Below are positions 49,490-60,519 of a DNA stretch of 64,000 bases, piece after piece. This DNA comes from Pseudoscleropodium purum (lineage: Eukaryota > Streptophyta > Bryopsida > Hypnales > Brachytheciaceae), in assembly GCA_963969395.1 (NCBI GenBank), contig OZ017797.1, positions 40,176,001 to 40,240,000 on the forward strand. Reading direction: 5' to 3'. How positions within the stretch are numbered: the first letter of the stretch is position 1; each line of letters opens with the position of its first letter. The notes below the pieces were generated by a model. That model made no database searches. It was not told where the DNA came from and worked only from the letters and a program-made list of their open reading frames with translations. A program made the position numbers and the translations under genes.

Positions 49490-51535
49490 CTATAAACTTT
49501 GGCAATCTGAAATCTGATTATAATCAGAAAAACCATCCATGAATGAATAACATTCATGTCCTGCCACACCATCTAATAGTGTGTCTGTAAAAGGTAAAGG
49601 AAAGTGATCCTTTTTAATCACACTATTTAGTTTTCGATAGTCTTGACATATTCTAAGTTTTCCATTCTTTTTAGGCACTATAACAATTAGAGAAACCCAT
49701 TCACTATATGGAACTTCAAAGATGAATCCACAAGCTAACAGTTTATCAATTTCTTCCTTAACCATAAGCGAATATTTGGAGTTCATCCTATATTGTCTTT
49801 GTCTTATAGGTTTAGCATCTGGTTCTAATTCTATTTTGTGTTCACAAATCTCTGGAGGTACACCTTTTAAATCAGCATAACTCCAAGCAAAAGATTTTCT
49901 ATGCCTTTTAAAGAATCCATACCAATATTTAAATTCAATTTTAGTCATTTGAGAATAGACTTTTATAATTTGCGGATTTTCTTTAGTTTTTAAATTCATA
50001 TTTTGTAGAGGTGTATGTAGGGATTCCCTAAAAGTTTTCTTTCTGACCAATGTGGGGTCACTATATGTTAGAAGATCTTCTATTTCTTGCATATCAAATT
50101 GATATTCAGGTTCTAAATCTGAACTTTTATCTAAAGATATATTGAGGACTTCAGAATTTTCCCATGCTAAAATGGCATCATCTGAGTCTTCAATATGGCC
50201 CAGGGGTGTGAAATATTCTCCTAGCCCAATACTTTTATAAGGTAATTCCTTATTAACCTTTTGGGTAGGTTCAATTTCACTTTCTTCACTCTCAATTTCA
50301 GATTGATTTTCAGTTGTGACACTAGTTTCATCATCTTCAGTTTCATCTCTATATTTAGTTGGATAGAAAGGTAAGATAATTTTATTCTTCCCTTTTCCAA
50401 TACTTAGAGTACCCTTTCCCCAATCATCTTTAACTCTAGCCGAATATAACCAAGGCCTACCCAATAAAATGGGATAGGAGGAGATAGTCTCCGTAAGTTT
50501 AAATACAATATAGTCTATTTTATATTCTATTCCTCCAATAATTGTTTCTATTTGATTTAACATACCTAAGGATTTAACTCGGCTTTGATCTGCCATTCTC
50601 AAAATTATAGGTGTCGAGGTCATAGTAGTTAATCCCAACTCTTCCATAGTTTCAAAGTTCATGAGATTAACACTAGACCCACTATCAATTTGGACTCCAC
50701 TTATTAAGGAACCATCAATTATAACATCAACGATTGGGGCTCTTGGGTCCATGGAAATTTCATGAATTTCTATAGGTTTTGCCATTTTCCTTATAAGGGA
50801 TGAAGTCAAATCACTCCTACATTTTGGTGCTATGGCTAAAAGTTGTTTTAAGGTAATTTGGGGTTGAATTTTATCTAAATTCGCCACAACGTCATAAGGT
50901 TCCATATCCATTGTTAATTTCATTGTCTTTGGAATTTTACATTTAAATTGACTTGGTGAATTTTGAAAACTTGGTCTAGAATTTAAACGTTTGGCTGGAA
51001 TTTGATAAAAACTAGGAATGGTATTAGAAACAGTTGGCAAATTGATTTCTGGGTTTATAGGTTCTAAAGGTAAAGATGTTGATTTATTAGATTTTTCTTT
51101 CAAAAGTTTCTCTTGTCTTTCTTTCCAAGTTATTTCTTTTAATACATGATTTGGATCTATTTGTGTCACAATAGGTGGAATTACTTCTTTCTCTTTTACT
51201 AATTCAACAATTACAGGATTATCTTCCGTAATTGTTTTAGAATGTTCTAACTCACTCTGAGTGTTATCTATTTGTTTTTGTTTGGCTTTAGAGGTCCTAG
51301 TAGTCACAAACACAGTTTCAGGATACAATCCTTGTTTTGGTATAGAATGAAAAATGTGATTTGAAGGTCTAGAATTTCCTTCTTCCTGAAACTGCACTTG
51401 CTTATTCCTAGGATAATCCCTCTCTGATGGTGGAAATTTTCTAGGTGGGGCTGTAAAGTCTTCAAGTAAATGTCCATGTTGACGGCATCTCCCACAAAGG
51501 GTGAATAACCTACTTCTGCTCTGAAATTGGGACAT
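49490..51535 (-). pseudogene. pol: Ty3/gypsy pol, part 1: protease and RT N-terminus
   Basis: The frame of 681 codons starts within a zinc-knuckle region (CGRCRQHGH, whose last cysteine position is F) and runs through a low-complexity linker to an aspartic protease with DSG at about 284-286 and the PILLGRPWL flap-end block near 351. RT begins near residue 560 (PIRQRQYRM, VPKKNGKLRICQDYRKLN) and reaches YSFMDGFSDYNQI before a TAG at 49492-49490; the next codons continue RT in the same frame into 47228-49441, so this is a point nonsense change. Relative to gag the frame is shifted near 51540, most likely by a 1-base indel rather than programmed shifting, because zinc-knuckle sequence continues on both sides. 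Confidence 0.9.
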
Positions 51536-51669
51536 TTATTAGCATAGTGGCCTAATTCACCACATCTAAAACACATCAGTTGTTTTCCTCGCTCTAGTGG
51601 TCCATAACAATGAGTATTAGGATTGGACAGTGGTCCATTCCAAACTAGTGGTTTATTATAGGTATCGTT
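51304..51669 (-). pseudogene. Gag tail segment with CCHC zinc knuckle
   Basis: After the TGA at 51672-51670 the gag frame continues and encodes CFRCGELGHYANKC, a canonical CX2CX4HX4C knuckle starting near 51573. About 40 bases later the sensible reading moves to the frame of 51535, so only its first part is genuine; the rest of the open frame down to 51304 is out-of-frame read-through. Confidence 0.75.
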
Positions 51670-52857
51670 TCAACGAGGACGATTATCATTTGGTTTATAT
51701 GGTGGACCAACATTTGGTCTAGTAAAAGGTCTTTTATTAATGTTGGTTTTATTGACCCAAGGTTTATTTGAGTCTACTTGTAGAACTTGTTTAACTGTGT
51801 TTAAATCCTTCTTGATAGACGTTAAATTCCAACATTTGTTAGTTGGATGGTTTCCACCACAAAAATTACAATGGGGTCTAAGACCTACATCTTCTACAAT
51901 AGGGGATGGACATTCAAAAGGTAAATGACCATGCCCTTGACAATTTGTACACCAGACATTTGTTCTGGTGTTTGTAGGTTTAGATCTTTTAGTTGGGGCA
52001 TTTGTGACTTGTACTCTCAAGTCTGCCATTTCCTCAACTAATTTACTTAATAAATCTATTTTTGAGTCTTTTATTTCTACCGTAGGAGGTATTACAACCG
52101 TAGGTTGCAATTGTTGTGCAGTATAAGTTTTTACTTGTGGTGGATAAACCGCTGGTTGATAAGGTGGTATTTGATTTGCCATAGGTGGGTATACCAAATT
52201 TGGAGGGTACATGTTAGGATCTATTGTGGTCATTTGATCATCTCCTATCCTAGCTTCCTCATATTGTTTGGCATACCTTAATGCAGTGGCTAGGTTTGCA
52301 GGATTCTTCTCCTTGATGGCTATTTTAAACTCAGGAGGATATAAACCTCCCATGAAAATTCCAATTAAATAGGCATCAGGAATCCCATGACCAAGCCACT
52401 GTTGTAAGATATAGTCCATTCTACCGTAGTAATTATCTACAATTTCTCCTAACATCATTCTTATAGTTCTTAATCGTTCTTGTAGACTTTCTGTAAAAGC
52501 TAGAGGTCGGAATCTAGTCAAGAATGCATCTTTTAATGCCTGCCAATTGTCAAAAGGAGCATGAGTTTGATACCATTCTTGAGCAATTGCTAATAACGTA
52601 GCAAAAAAGGTTACAAGAAAATGAAGCTTAGGGATCATATTAGCTGCACAAACTATTTCAAACCTACTCATATGATAATCAAGATCAGTGCCTACTTGAC
52701 CATAATATTGTGGTAAAGTTACCAAATTATAAGGGCGTGGTTGTGCCATATTATAATTTTCTACCCACTGATCTTCTTCAAATTGTGATATTTCTAGTTC
52801 CACGTCTGAGCTATCTGAAAATTCAGGATCTAATTGGAAAGATTGATGAGTTTGCAA
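51670..52857 (-). pseudogene. gag: Ty3/gypsy Gag core with two zinc knuckles
   Basis: A segment of 395 residues in the same frame as 53077-53652. Residues about 60-210 form the retrotransposon Gag domain (WYQTHAPFDNWQALKDAFLT; GLYPPEFKIAI). A proline/tyrosine-rich linker follows, then two zinc knuckles: CTNCQGHGHLPFEC and CNFCGGNHPTNKC. There is no ATG at its start (the codon is TTG), since the true N-terminus lies upstream beyond the stops at 52941 and 53079. It ends at a TGA that replaces what would be an arginine CGA. Confidence 0.88.
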
Positions 52858-53076
52858 CGGTTCTATATTTGGTTCAAAAGGTGAATCCGGTAAACTATAA
52901 GGGTTGATATTTTTGTTTAAATTATAGTAGTTTACAAATTATTCTGGAAAAATTTCCAATTGCAGAGTTTCATTATTTTCTAATTGAGCAGAATTAGAAG
53001 ATGAGGCTCTTCTATTTTCTCGAATAGGTGTTAGGTAACTTTCTAATCTATTTAATACACTTGGGCTTTCTTCATT

Positions 53077-53652
53077 CTATGTGTTTCTTAAATAAGCAGT
53101 TACTAGAGCACTAAATTTGTAATCGCCTATTGGTATAGAAGGATTTAGTTGCTCTGGTGTAGAAAATAAATATTCAACTGGATTTGGGGTTCCAGGTAAA
53201 ATGGGTGTTGGTGTTCTCAAAGGACTATTAGATGTTCTTTGTGGACTAATAGGTGATTGATGCAACACTTGACTTACAGAATCCTCACTTTCAGGATAAG
53301 GAATTTCTTCCCGTTCTATAGATGTAGCAGGGTTTATTAAAGAAATTCCGGAAGTAGGTATTCTTATAGATTCTTCTATTTCAGAAAATATATTAGTTCT
53401 TATTTCAAATTCAGGATCGGATTCAGTTATCTCACTTTGTGATTCATTTGGAGTAAAATCATTAACTAGTCTCTGAAAATCCCTAATAGACGATTCTACG
53501 GTATTAGGATCCGTAGGACTAGGAGGAGGTTGGGGTGGAGAAAAACAGGGGTTAATATAAGTAGCCATCGTTCTTCTAGGTGTTAATTTACCTTCTGTTT
53601 GTAATTTACGAATGGCACTCCTTAATATCCGGTCAGAGTTTGAACCAGACAT
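53077..53652 (-). pseudogene. gag: Gag N-terminal segment
   Basis: It begins with ATG at 53652 (MSGSNSDRILRSAIRKL) and encodes 191 residues rich in S, P, E and T, with a PPQPPPSP stretch. The TAG at 53079-53077 and a TAA at 52941-52939 separate it from the Gag core in the same frame, so I read it as the natural start of the gag-pol polyprotein (about 2,140 codons in all) broken by point changes. It shows no known domain. Confidence 0.75.
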
Positions 53653-53790
53653 TCACAAAGGCCATAGGAAAAGTTCCTAATATTTTTAGAAAAATTATGA
53701 GTTAAATTTCAAATTTTACAAAAAAAACACAGGGAAACACTGAGGTCTCTTTATCACAAGGAATTGGAACAATTGTTATGGGATATTGTC

Positions 53791-54309
53791 CTACAACTGG
53801 ACATAACTGAAACTCGTAGGGCAGATTAAACTAAACGCTGGACTTAAGGGATTCATTTTCTCTTTACACATGAAGTCTGGAATTAGGGGTGTTATTGCTG
53901 GGTTCATGGGCCCATATGTAAATTTATAAATTCTTTCTAAAATTTTACTTCTAGTCCAAGTAGCATAGGCTTGTGGAATTTCAATTTTAGTTTGTGATTT
54001 AAGTTTTCCGTATTGACTAAATAAGTAGTATAAAGAGAAATCGAACAACAATTCTCCTCTTTTTACTATGAACCCTTTCTTTGGTTCTAATTTTTCCCAA
54101 ATATTACTAAAGATAATACTTTTTATGTCTAGTGGTAGGTTTTCTATTCTTAATTTTAATTGTTTGTCTTTTATATGGTGTCCACTTAATTGGAAACTTT
54201 GGCCAAAATATGCATTTTTATATAAACGGTATAAGGCCATAAAAAGACATGGTCCAGTATAATAATCTTTTATTATTATTGGTTTTTCCCATGGAAATAA
54301 ATAACCCAT
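53791..54309 (-). CDS. Upstream ORF 2 of the retrotransposon, unrecognised
   Basis: An ATG-started frame of 172 residues between the primer site and gag, with regular content: an aromatic-rich N-terminus (GYLFPWEKP), a helical middle and a basic/aromatic YATWTRSKILERIYKF stretch. It ends with TAG. Ogre-type Ty3 elements carry an extra ORF in this place, but I see no motif that fixes its function. It may be the C-terminal part of one protein with the ORF at 54430-54912, as both share a frame, though several stops lie between. Confidence 0.55.
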   Translation of the reverse strand: MGYLFPWEKPIIIKDYYTGPCLFMALYRLYKNAYFGQSFQLSGHHIKDKQLKLRIENLPLDIKSIIFSNIWEKLEPKKGFIVKRGELLFDFSLYYLFSQYGKLKSQTKIEIPQAYATWTRSKILERIYKFTYGPMNPAITPLIPDFMCKEKMNPLSPAFSLICPTSFSYVQL

Positions 54310-54429
54310 TTTGAATCATTTAGAAAAATTTACTTATTCGAACTAATATAAGTTTGCTCTAAATTCTCTAATTTCGCATTGAGATGGGTGAAAATAAATT
54401 AATGTGTTAACCACAGTCCTAAGTTGGAG

Positions 54430-54912
54430 TCATCTGTCTATGGATATCTCATGTTTTCCTAGATGATGTAATCCTTTGACTATAATCTCAAAATCAAAAT
54501 GATAAGAAATATGAGACGGTTTGGGGATTATTGATCTAGGTATAGAGTTAGTTCTATTCGAACAAGTGGGATAACGGTAGGAAGGAAGGTTTTGTGGTTT
54601 TCCTTTTGTATTATCAAAGGCTTGTTTCTTAAAACAAGTTTTCTTTATATGACCACTTTCTCCACACCAATGACAATGATTCCCCTCTCTAAATCCTTTT
54701 ATTTTGCCCGATATATACGCTCTAGCATTTTGAAGATTTATAGAATTTGAAGTTGATTTCTCAGTAGGGAATATTGTCGGTTGATTAATAGAAAAATGCA
54801 GACAATTATACTTAATGATTGGTGAAGTGTTGTTACGTTTTTCCTCTTTAGGAAAGACAACAGCTAACACTTCATTAATCAAATCTTCTCCTACCTTTCT
54901 TCCCGATTCCAT
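54430..54912 (-). CDS. Upstream ORF 1 with CCHC zinc knuckle
   Basis: An ATG-started frame of 160 residues just after the primer site. Residues 80-93 read CHWCGESGHIKKTC, a canonical CX2CX4HX4C nucleic-acid-binding knuckle, in an otherwise unfamiliar basic protein. It is separate from the knuckles in gag. Its position fits the ORF1 of Ogre-like elements. It may bind the element RNA; that is inference from the knuckle alone. Confidence 0.6.
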   Translation of the reverse strand: MESGRKVGEDLINEVLAVVFPKEEKRNNTSPIIKYNCLHFSINQPTIFPTEKSTSNSINLQNARAYISGKIKGFREGNHCHWCGESGHIKKTCFKKQAFDNTKGKPQNLPSYRYPTCSNRTNSIPRSIIPKPSHISYHFDFEIIVKGLHHLGKHEISIDR

Positions 54913-55205
54913 CTTTTTAATGGTAACATACTACTCTCCGTATTTTACTTTCTCCAAAATTTCCCTTTTTAGAAACTTTTTATTTCTTTTTAAGAAAGAA
55001 TTTGCAACATATTTTTAGGTAAATCACGTGTCATTCCTTAGAGTGTTCAATTCTTTTAAGGAAGATACACATTATGATTTTTTCTAATTTTTCTCATGAT
55101 TACAATTCGGTTCATTTATTTATTATAAACCTATCCTTTGTTGATAGAAATGAAAGAACGATTCTTTTCTACTTTCTACATTCTAGCTACCGTTAGCCAG
55201 GATCA

Positions 55206-55227
55206 TTCCCCGGCAGCGGCGCCAAAA
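55206..55227 (-). other. Primer-binding site, tRNA-Asp
   Basis: On the plus strand CCCCGGCAGCGGCGCCA (55208-55224) equals the 3' end of plant tRNA-Asp (GUC) with one mismatch (A to G), three bases from the 5' LTR. It marks the minus strand as the coding strand of the element. Confidence 0.88.
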
Positions 55228-56616
55228 TGTAATTCGCATTTTGCCTACTTCACAAAACACCCAGAACTATAGTATAGAGGTTCAATCTCCAAGGAATGAT
55301 CAAATAGTCTAACGTAGTGTGACTAGAGTCACTTGTATTAATAAGAATAATCGTTCAATGTCGATTCTAAAGGGAAATAACATTAACATAGGAAACCCAT
55401 TATTTATAGGAATTGGGATCACTCAATTATCCAATAACTAATTCATGTCCGACACACATGGATGCACAATACAAGTATGAAGTCTCAGTCTTATCCTAGT
55501 GTGTTGGTTCAAACAAAAAGCACGCTTAAGCGAAGGAAAACATTAACATATAGCTTTAAGCAAACAAATTTTCAATTCCCTGTTGCATTCGCTTAAAGCG
55601 TAGGCTCACAATATCTGTTTATAGCGTCACTTATCATTCATCAAACCACAAGTTAGTATAATAATTCATCACACTTCAATGTCTCAATACTTTGCTTATA
55701 GCATCCTTCAATTAAAGTGCTTTAAGCCGTTCTAACACCACAGTTAATTGTACACTCCCTCACCCAGTCAGTGCATTGTAACATTCTCTCATAACTTTAA
55801 GCATTATATAATTCATTACAAATGCTTCAAAGCAGTTTCTCAACAATAGTCTTCTACAGTTGCTTAAGCAAATATCTCTCCCTGATTAACTTAAAGCAAC
55901 TACACATTAATCATCATACAACACTCAACTTTAAGCCATAATGTAATTCAGTCTATACGTTTGAAGCGGACTTCCAATCAGTAAACACAAGGTACATCGC
56001 TTAAGCGGCCATCACTGCACCGTAACATCATACGCTTAAACGAACCCATACTGATTCCATCAATCAGCCAAGACATCACATCAAACTGCTTAAAGCTACA
56101 ACTCAACTTCCACTCAATTGATTTGCTTCAAGCCTCAATAAATTCACACAATGCTTAAGCAATTTCACAATTATACTTTATAAAATCAAAGTTAAATTAC
56201 AACAGCAACAACAGCTTTAAGCACTCCAGCATACAATTCCTCTTCACAAGAGATTACACAGCAATCAACTATGCCCAATCACTGGGACTTACACACAATT
56301 ATCAAATATATGCTTAAAGCTTTATTACAAAAATACTGAACAACAGTTCAACTGAAACACATATTCATACAAACACACACACACATACGACTAAACACAA
56401 CAGTGAGAAGTGAATGAAGAAGAAGAGCTACAAGCCATATAATGTCGGCCCAGGTATCCCTTCAAATCAAACTCGGTTAAACCGTTAATAACTAAAAACT
56501 CTTGCACTTCCTGGAATCTCACGGCAATACTAAAAATCAATAACAATTGATCACCTATTTCCATTCACACATAAAACCAACAAAAATTGTTTATTGAACA
56601 AATTTACATGCTTATA
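55228..56616 (-). repeat. 5' LTR of the Ty3/gypsy element (1,389 bp)
   Basis: Identical to 40280-41702 apart from about five substitutions, one of them in the terminal dinucleotide (CA to TA on the plus strand at 56615-56616), and a ~34-bp deletion. As the promoter LTR it carries the TATA-like word at about 55399-55410. Confidence 0.93.
55399..55410 (-). promoter_or_regulatory. Probable TATA box in the 5' LTR
   Basis: In element sense CCTATAAATAAT lies about 170 bases from the LTR end, so transcription would start near 55370 and leave a short R-U5 of roughly 140 bases. This is motif and position only. Confidence 0.5.
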
Positions 56617-57500
56617 CATTGACTTGTTTTCACGTCACAATAAGAGTGACTCTCTTGTCATTTGCTATAACTTTTGAATTTTAAATTCAATGCCAAAAAA
56701 AATTTTAAAAGTTTATCTCTACTTTACTTGATTGTAATTCAGTTTCTTTTTTTCTTTTTAAACCATTTTATATTTAAATGTCAATTTTGTTGATATGTCA
56801 CACTTTTGGATTTAGGGGTTTTTTCATACTAAATACCAATTAAAATTAATGATTTTTTGTTAAATTTTATATGGTATATTCTTATAGTATGTAGGCATGT
56901 CCCTAACCAAAGGGAATCCAAAAAAACATTATTTTATGTCCTCCATGTTCTTACAAAGAAGCATCCTTGTATGTGCACTTTTGAACATTAGAAATGGTTT
57001 TGACCTCATTTTAAAATCAAATCTCATCACCATGAAGTCTTTTCAAATGGAAAACTTTTAGTTTTTTTGAAAATAGATTTTCCTATTTTCTACAAATAAA
57101 AATGTTCAAATTGTTTTCACTAGAACAAATTCTTGGATATAGAATTATAGTAAAGAAAATACATAGATGGACATTTCATTTGTAAAAAATAGGAAAATTA
57201 ATTTTCAACAAAACTAAAGATTGAACATTTGGGAGGAATTCTTGGTGATGAAATTTGACCAAAAGATATGAAGTCAAAACCATTTTTAATGTTTACAAGT
57301 GCATGCATGAGGGAGGCCTCTTTGAACGAATGTGGAGGACATAAAATAATGTTTTTTAAGATGATCTTAAGTAGGGACACATCTAGCCACTACAAAAATA
57401 TACTACAAAAATTTCAACCAAAAATCATTAATTTGAACCAGTATTTAGTATTAAAAAAAATCCTAAATCCTAAAGCATGAGTACTTAACAAAATTGATTT

Positions 57501-58416
57501 TTAACCTCTAAAGGACAAGGCTTTTTTTTTGCCAAAAAACATTGAAAACTGCCATTTCTATAGCAAAGAGTAAAAGAATTAATTTTTTTTTTCCACATCT
57601 AACCGTAGGATCTTACACCTCACTAGTATAAAAAGTGTGGAAAAAATTTCAGAATTTTTCACCACACAAATTGCAAGATATTTGCATTTAAAGTGGAAAA
57701 AATAAGTTTTTCAGCACATTATGGGATTGGATTTTTTGACTTTGAACATATTTTACTGAAAATTTTTGCACTATAGAGTTTTGAACTTTAAATCTTTACA
57801 GTGGAGAATTGAATTGAGAGTCCGGGGAAAAAAATTAATTAAAAAAAACTTAATTTTCATTCTTAAAAAAATTGTTAAGTAGAAGTAGGTATGAGATAGA
57901 AGGAAAATCTAAAATATTTATATATTTTAGATGGAATTAAAATGCACTAATCCCAAAGGTGAGATTGTTCTAGCAAGTAAACTAAACCATGCAAAATTAA
58001 AAAATTTGAAAAATTTGAAAAATTGCATTAAAAAATGAATCCTACAAGTTATTTTTTTCAAGAAGATGCTCTAACTACCCAAAAAACAAGAATGTCCATA
58101 ACTTTCTCATAACAAATCCAAATGAAATGAATCAAAGTTTTTTGGATAGAAAAAAATATAATCTATGAGGAAATGTTTTGCAAAAAAAAATTTGATGCCC
58201 GGACTGCCCCCCGTCCCCTCGTTTGAGCTTATTTGGTCATAGCTATTGTTCCTGGGCACCAATTGTAAGAAAAATTGATAAGTATAAATTATAAAGCTTA
58301 TCAATTTTTCTATCTTCAAAAAAAGTATCAAAAAATCACGACAAAAATGCAGCTTGTACGTACCTGCCCAAAATCCCATTTGTCCCCCAAAGGGATAATG
58401 GTCCTTTAGGGGTTAA
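57501..58416 (-). mobile_element. TTAA-target MITE, complete, 916 bp, with empty-site paralogue
   Basis: Bounded by TTAA at 57501-57504 and 58413-58416, with termini CCTCTAAAGGAC and, inverted, CCCCTAAAGGAC. It lies inside the host element of 40260-58592. The paralogous element at 60520-61236 has the same flank, ACAAAATTGA then TTTTAA then AT(A/G)TAAAAT, at about 61048-61070 with a single TTAA and no insert, which shows that TTAA was duplicated on insertion. The interior is non-coding and matches 11086-11915 in opposite orientation. Confidence 0.85.
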
Positions 58417-58592
58417 ATATAAAATAATTATTTAAAATTTGAAAAAAAATAAGGGATACAATGACAACCACAAAATCTAGAGATGAATTTTTAATTTTAG
58501 GCATTGAGTTTATAATTCAAAAGTTTTAGCATTAGACATAAACCATTTTTTCATAACACTATGCAAAACATTTGGTGTTTCTTGCAACAACC

Positions 58593-59540
58593 CTATTGTA
58601 AAGGATAATAATTATTTGGGTTTTCTTTCTATCTTGTACTTACTTCTACTTATTAATTTGGAGTTTTTTCCCTTAGACTACTAATGCAATTCCCCACCAT
58701 GAAGATTTAAACCTCAAAACTTTGTAGAGTAAGAAATTTGAGCTAGAAAGGTTCAAAGTCAATAATCTAGTCATAGAAGGTGCAAAAAAAACTTATGTTC
58801 TTCACTTTAAACACAAATATTTTGCAATCTATACTACCAAATTTTCTGAAATTTATTCCACACATTTTTATCTAGTAAGGTGTAAGATCCTACAAACCGA
58901 TGTGCAAAAAATAATAATTTTCAAAAGTTTTTTATTCTTTGCAATATAAATGGTAATTTTGAATGTTTTTTGATTAAAAAAAGACCTTGGTCCTTTTTTT
59001 AATCAAATTTTTAGGGTTGAGAAATAATTCTCTTCCCAAATGAATGATGTACTGCAAGTATTATTTGGGAGTTACAATCATATCATATGACTTTCAAAAT
59101 GATCTTGCTATCTTTAGTTTTAGTTTGAGAACTTAGAGATCAAGCAACTTATTATATGAAGAACAGCTGCAATCTTTCAGGCAATCTGCAGAGGATTGCT
59201 GCACCGTCCAGCAAGAAACACGCTGTTGCTTTGATGAAAAAGATGAAACAAAAACCAAAAGAGCTCTCTTGTAAGACCGGCCGACTGCATTCTAAATTAT
59301 AGAACACCAGAAAGACCAAAGACAGAAAGTTGCCATTTAATTAGTCGTTGGGGCAATAAAATTCCATGCTAAATTAAATTGCATGATAAGGTCAGCATAC
59401 CAGTAGGTCTAGAAAATATGAATAGGCAACTGCATGACGTGTCGTCAAGGGACAACCACAAGGTAGCATGCTCTTAAAGGGACTTTTTTAAAGAGCTCAT
59501 TGCATTCAGGGAAGGCTAAACTTTTTGAAATAATTTTTGT
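58593..59540. other. AT-rich DNA with a small GC-richer patch
   Basis: At about 59160-59300 there is a less AT-rich patch (GCTGCACCGTCCAGCAAGAAA) without an ORF or RNA fold I recognise. The block at 58850-58990 resembles internal parts of the TTAA-MITE family. Confidence 0.4.
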
Positions 59541-60115
59541 CAAATTTATTGTAACAAGAAAAATGGAATTGCCATCTAACCCAAGTTGTTTCATATTTTT
59601 TGGAGCTTTTTGGAATTGGTTATGAATTTTTGAAGTTGAAATGTTGTAGTTACTAAAAGCGACCACCTTTTGAATGTACACTATTAGTATATTGAAGAAA
59701 GCAAAATGTACCTCTATGTTAGTGTTCGCTTTTGGACAAGCATTGCTTTTAGAGCACCTTGGCTACTCTACATGTGAAATTCAAATGTGGAGCCACTCTA
59801 GCAAACTGTAAGTTATATTAAATATTTTTGTTTTTGTTTTTTGGAGGTGCAAATGAAGAGGACATTTCATTATAATGAAAGTATAAGGTAGGAGGTCTTT
59901 AAAGTGCTCGGGCTCTAAAAGCATCCATTTCCTCCAAATGTACACGTTTTGTTTTCTCGTTGTCTTAGCGATGCATAAATAATGTCCATTTCAAGAGGTG
60001 GATGCTTTAATGACCTTTGCATTTCAACTTCAAAAATTCATAACTAATTCCATGAAGCTCCAAAAAATATGAAACAACTTGGGTCAAATGCCAATTCCAT
60101 TTGTCTTTCAAAGAA
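59541..60115. mobile_element. Foldback element, long imperfect hairpin (~575 bp)
   Basis: The left arm from about 59563 (ATGGAATTGCCATCTAACCC then AAGTTGTTTCATATTTTTTG) is the inverse complement of 60018-60110 at high similarity, and pairing continues inward with lower similarity (AAGCGACCACCTTTTGAATG against the inverse of the block near 60000) to a centre near 59840. It has no coding capacity. Its transcript would fold into a long hairpin. Confidence 0.8.
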
Positions 60116-60519
60116 AACTAATTGGAACAAGTTTCAAGAAGTCTTAACTCCTTAAATTAATTTCAAGCACTTAAATGGATTCTATATAGACCTCTTACCT
60201 TACAACCAAGCTTAAACTGAGAGTGCTTTATTCCAAGGGCAATGGAGACCTAAGTTGACATACCCCAAATTGAACTTAATGCACAAATCACACAATAGGA
60301 AGAAGGAACTTCTACCTAACAACAAGGTCATATTACATGTGCTTGGAACCTACTTGAGGTAATTAGTATTGGTGTCACTCCCTAAACTATTTGTGGCTTG
60401 GCATGAGACCATTTATAAATAAACCCTTGATTTATGCCAATCCACAAAAGGTTGGAGTAAGTTCACTCTCTATTTAAAACCCTTAATTTTTATATGAAGA
60501 ATGGTTCCATTTCATTATT

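Larger units (their letters stand above)
40280..56616 (-). mobile_element. Complete-length Ty3/gypsy LTR retrotransposon, 16.3 kb, coding regions broken
   Basis: In its own direction (minus) the order is 5' LTR, primer site, two ORFs, gag, protease, reverse transcriptase, RNase H, integrase, a ~2.1-kb extra ORF, a purine tract, then 3' LTR. The 5-bp target duplications CATTG lie at 40275-40279 and 56617-56621. Domain order RT-RH-IN is Ty3/gypsy; the integrase C-terminus shows no chromodomain, and the tRNA-Asp primer site, extra ORFs and large size point to the Ogre/Tat/Athila side of the non-chromoviruses, which is inference. About ten in-frame stops and two frameshifts interrupt its ORFs, yet the LTRs differ by only about five substitutions and one ~34-bp indel, so it inserted recently and probably moved with proteins from another copy. 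Confidence 0.93.
40260..58592. mobile_element. Older terminal-inverted-repeat/foldback element, host of two nested insertions
   Basis: The left end GGTCATTGCAAGAAACA (40260-40276) and the inverted right end TGTTTCTTGCAACAACC (58576-58592) are imperfect inverted termini. The same terminus occurs on the 717-bp element at 60520-61236, and the interior after removing insertions matches that element (ATAAAATAAT and CCTAAATCCTAAAG-like blocks). Inside it are the 16.3-kb retrotransposon (40280-56616) and the TTAA MITE (57501-58416), leaving roughly 1.1 kb. Parts at about 56850-57000 and 57300-57440 are mutually inverted, so it was a foldback element. Confidence 0.6.

Noticed and set aside
51500..51580. 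Programmed frameshift between gag and protease
   Set aside because: Zinc-knuckle sequence continues in one frame and then the next, and no slippery site with downstream structure is evident; an indel in a decayed copy is simpler.
42475..53079. TAG stops as recoded sense codons or corrected by U-to-C RNA editing
   Set aside because: Frameshifts and TAA/TGA stops occur too, the element is nuclear, and C-to-T decay in CHG/CG contexts explains the pattern without special machinery.
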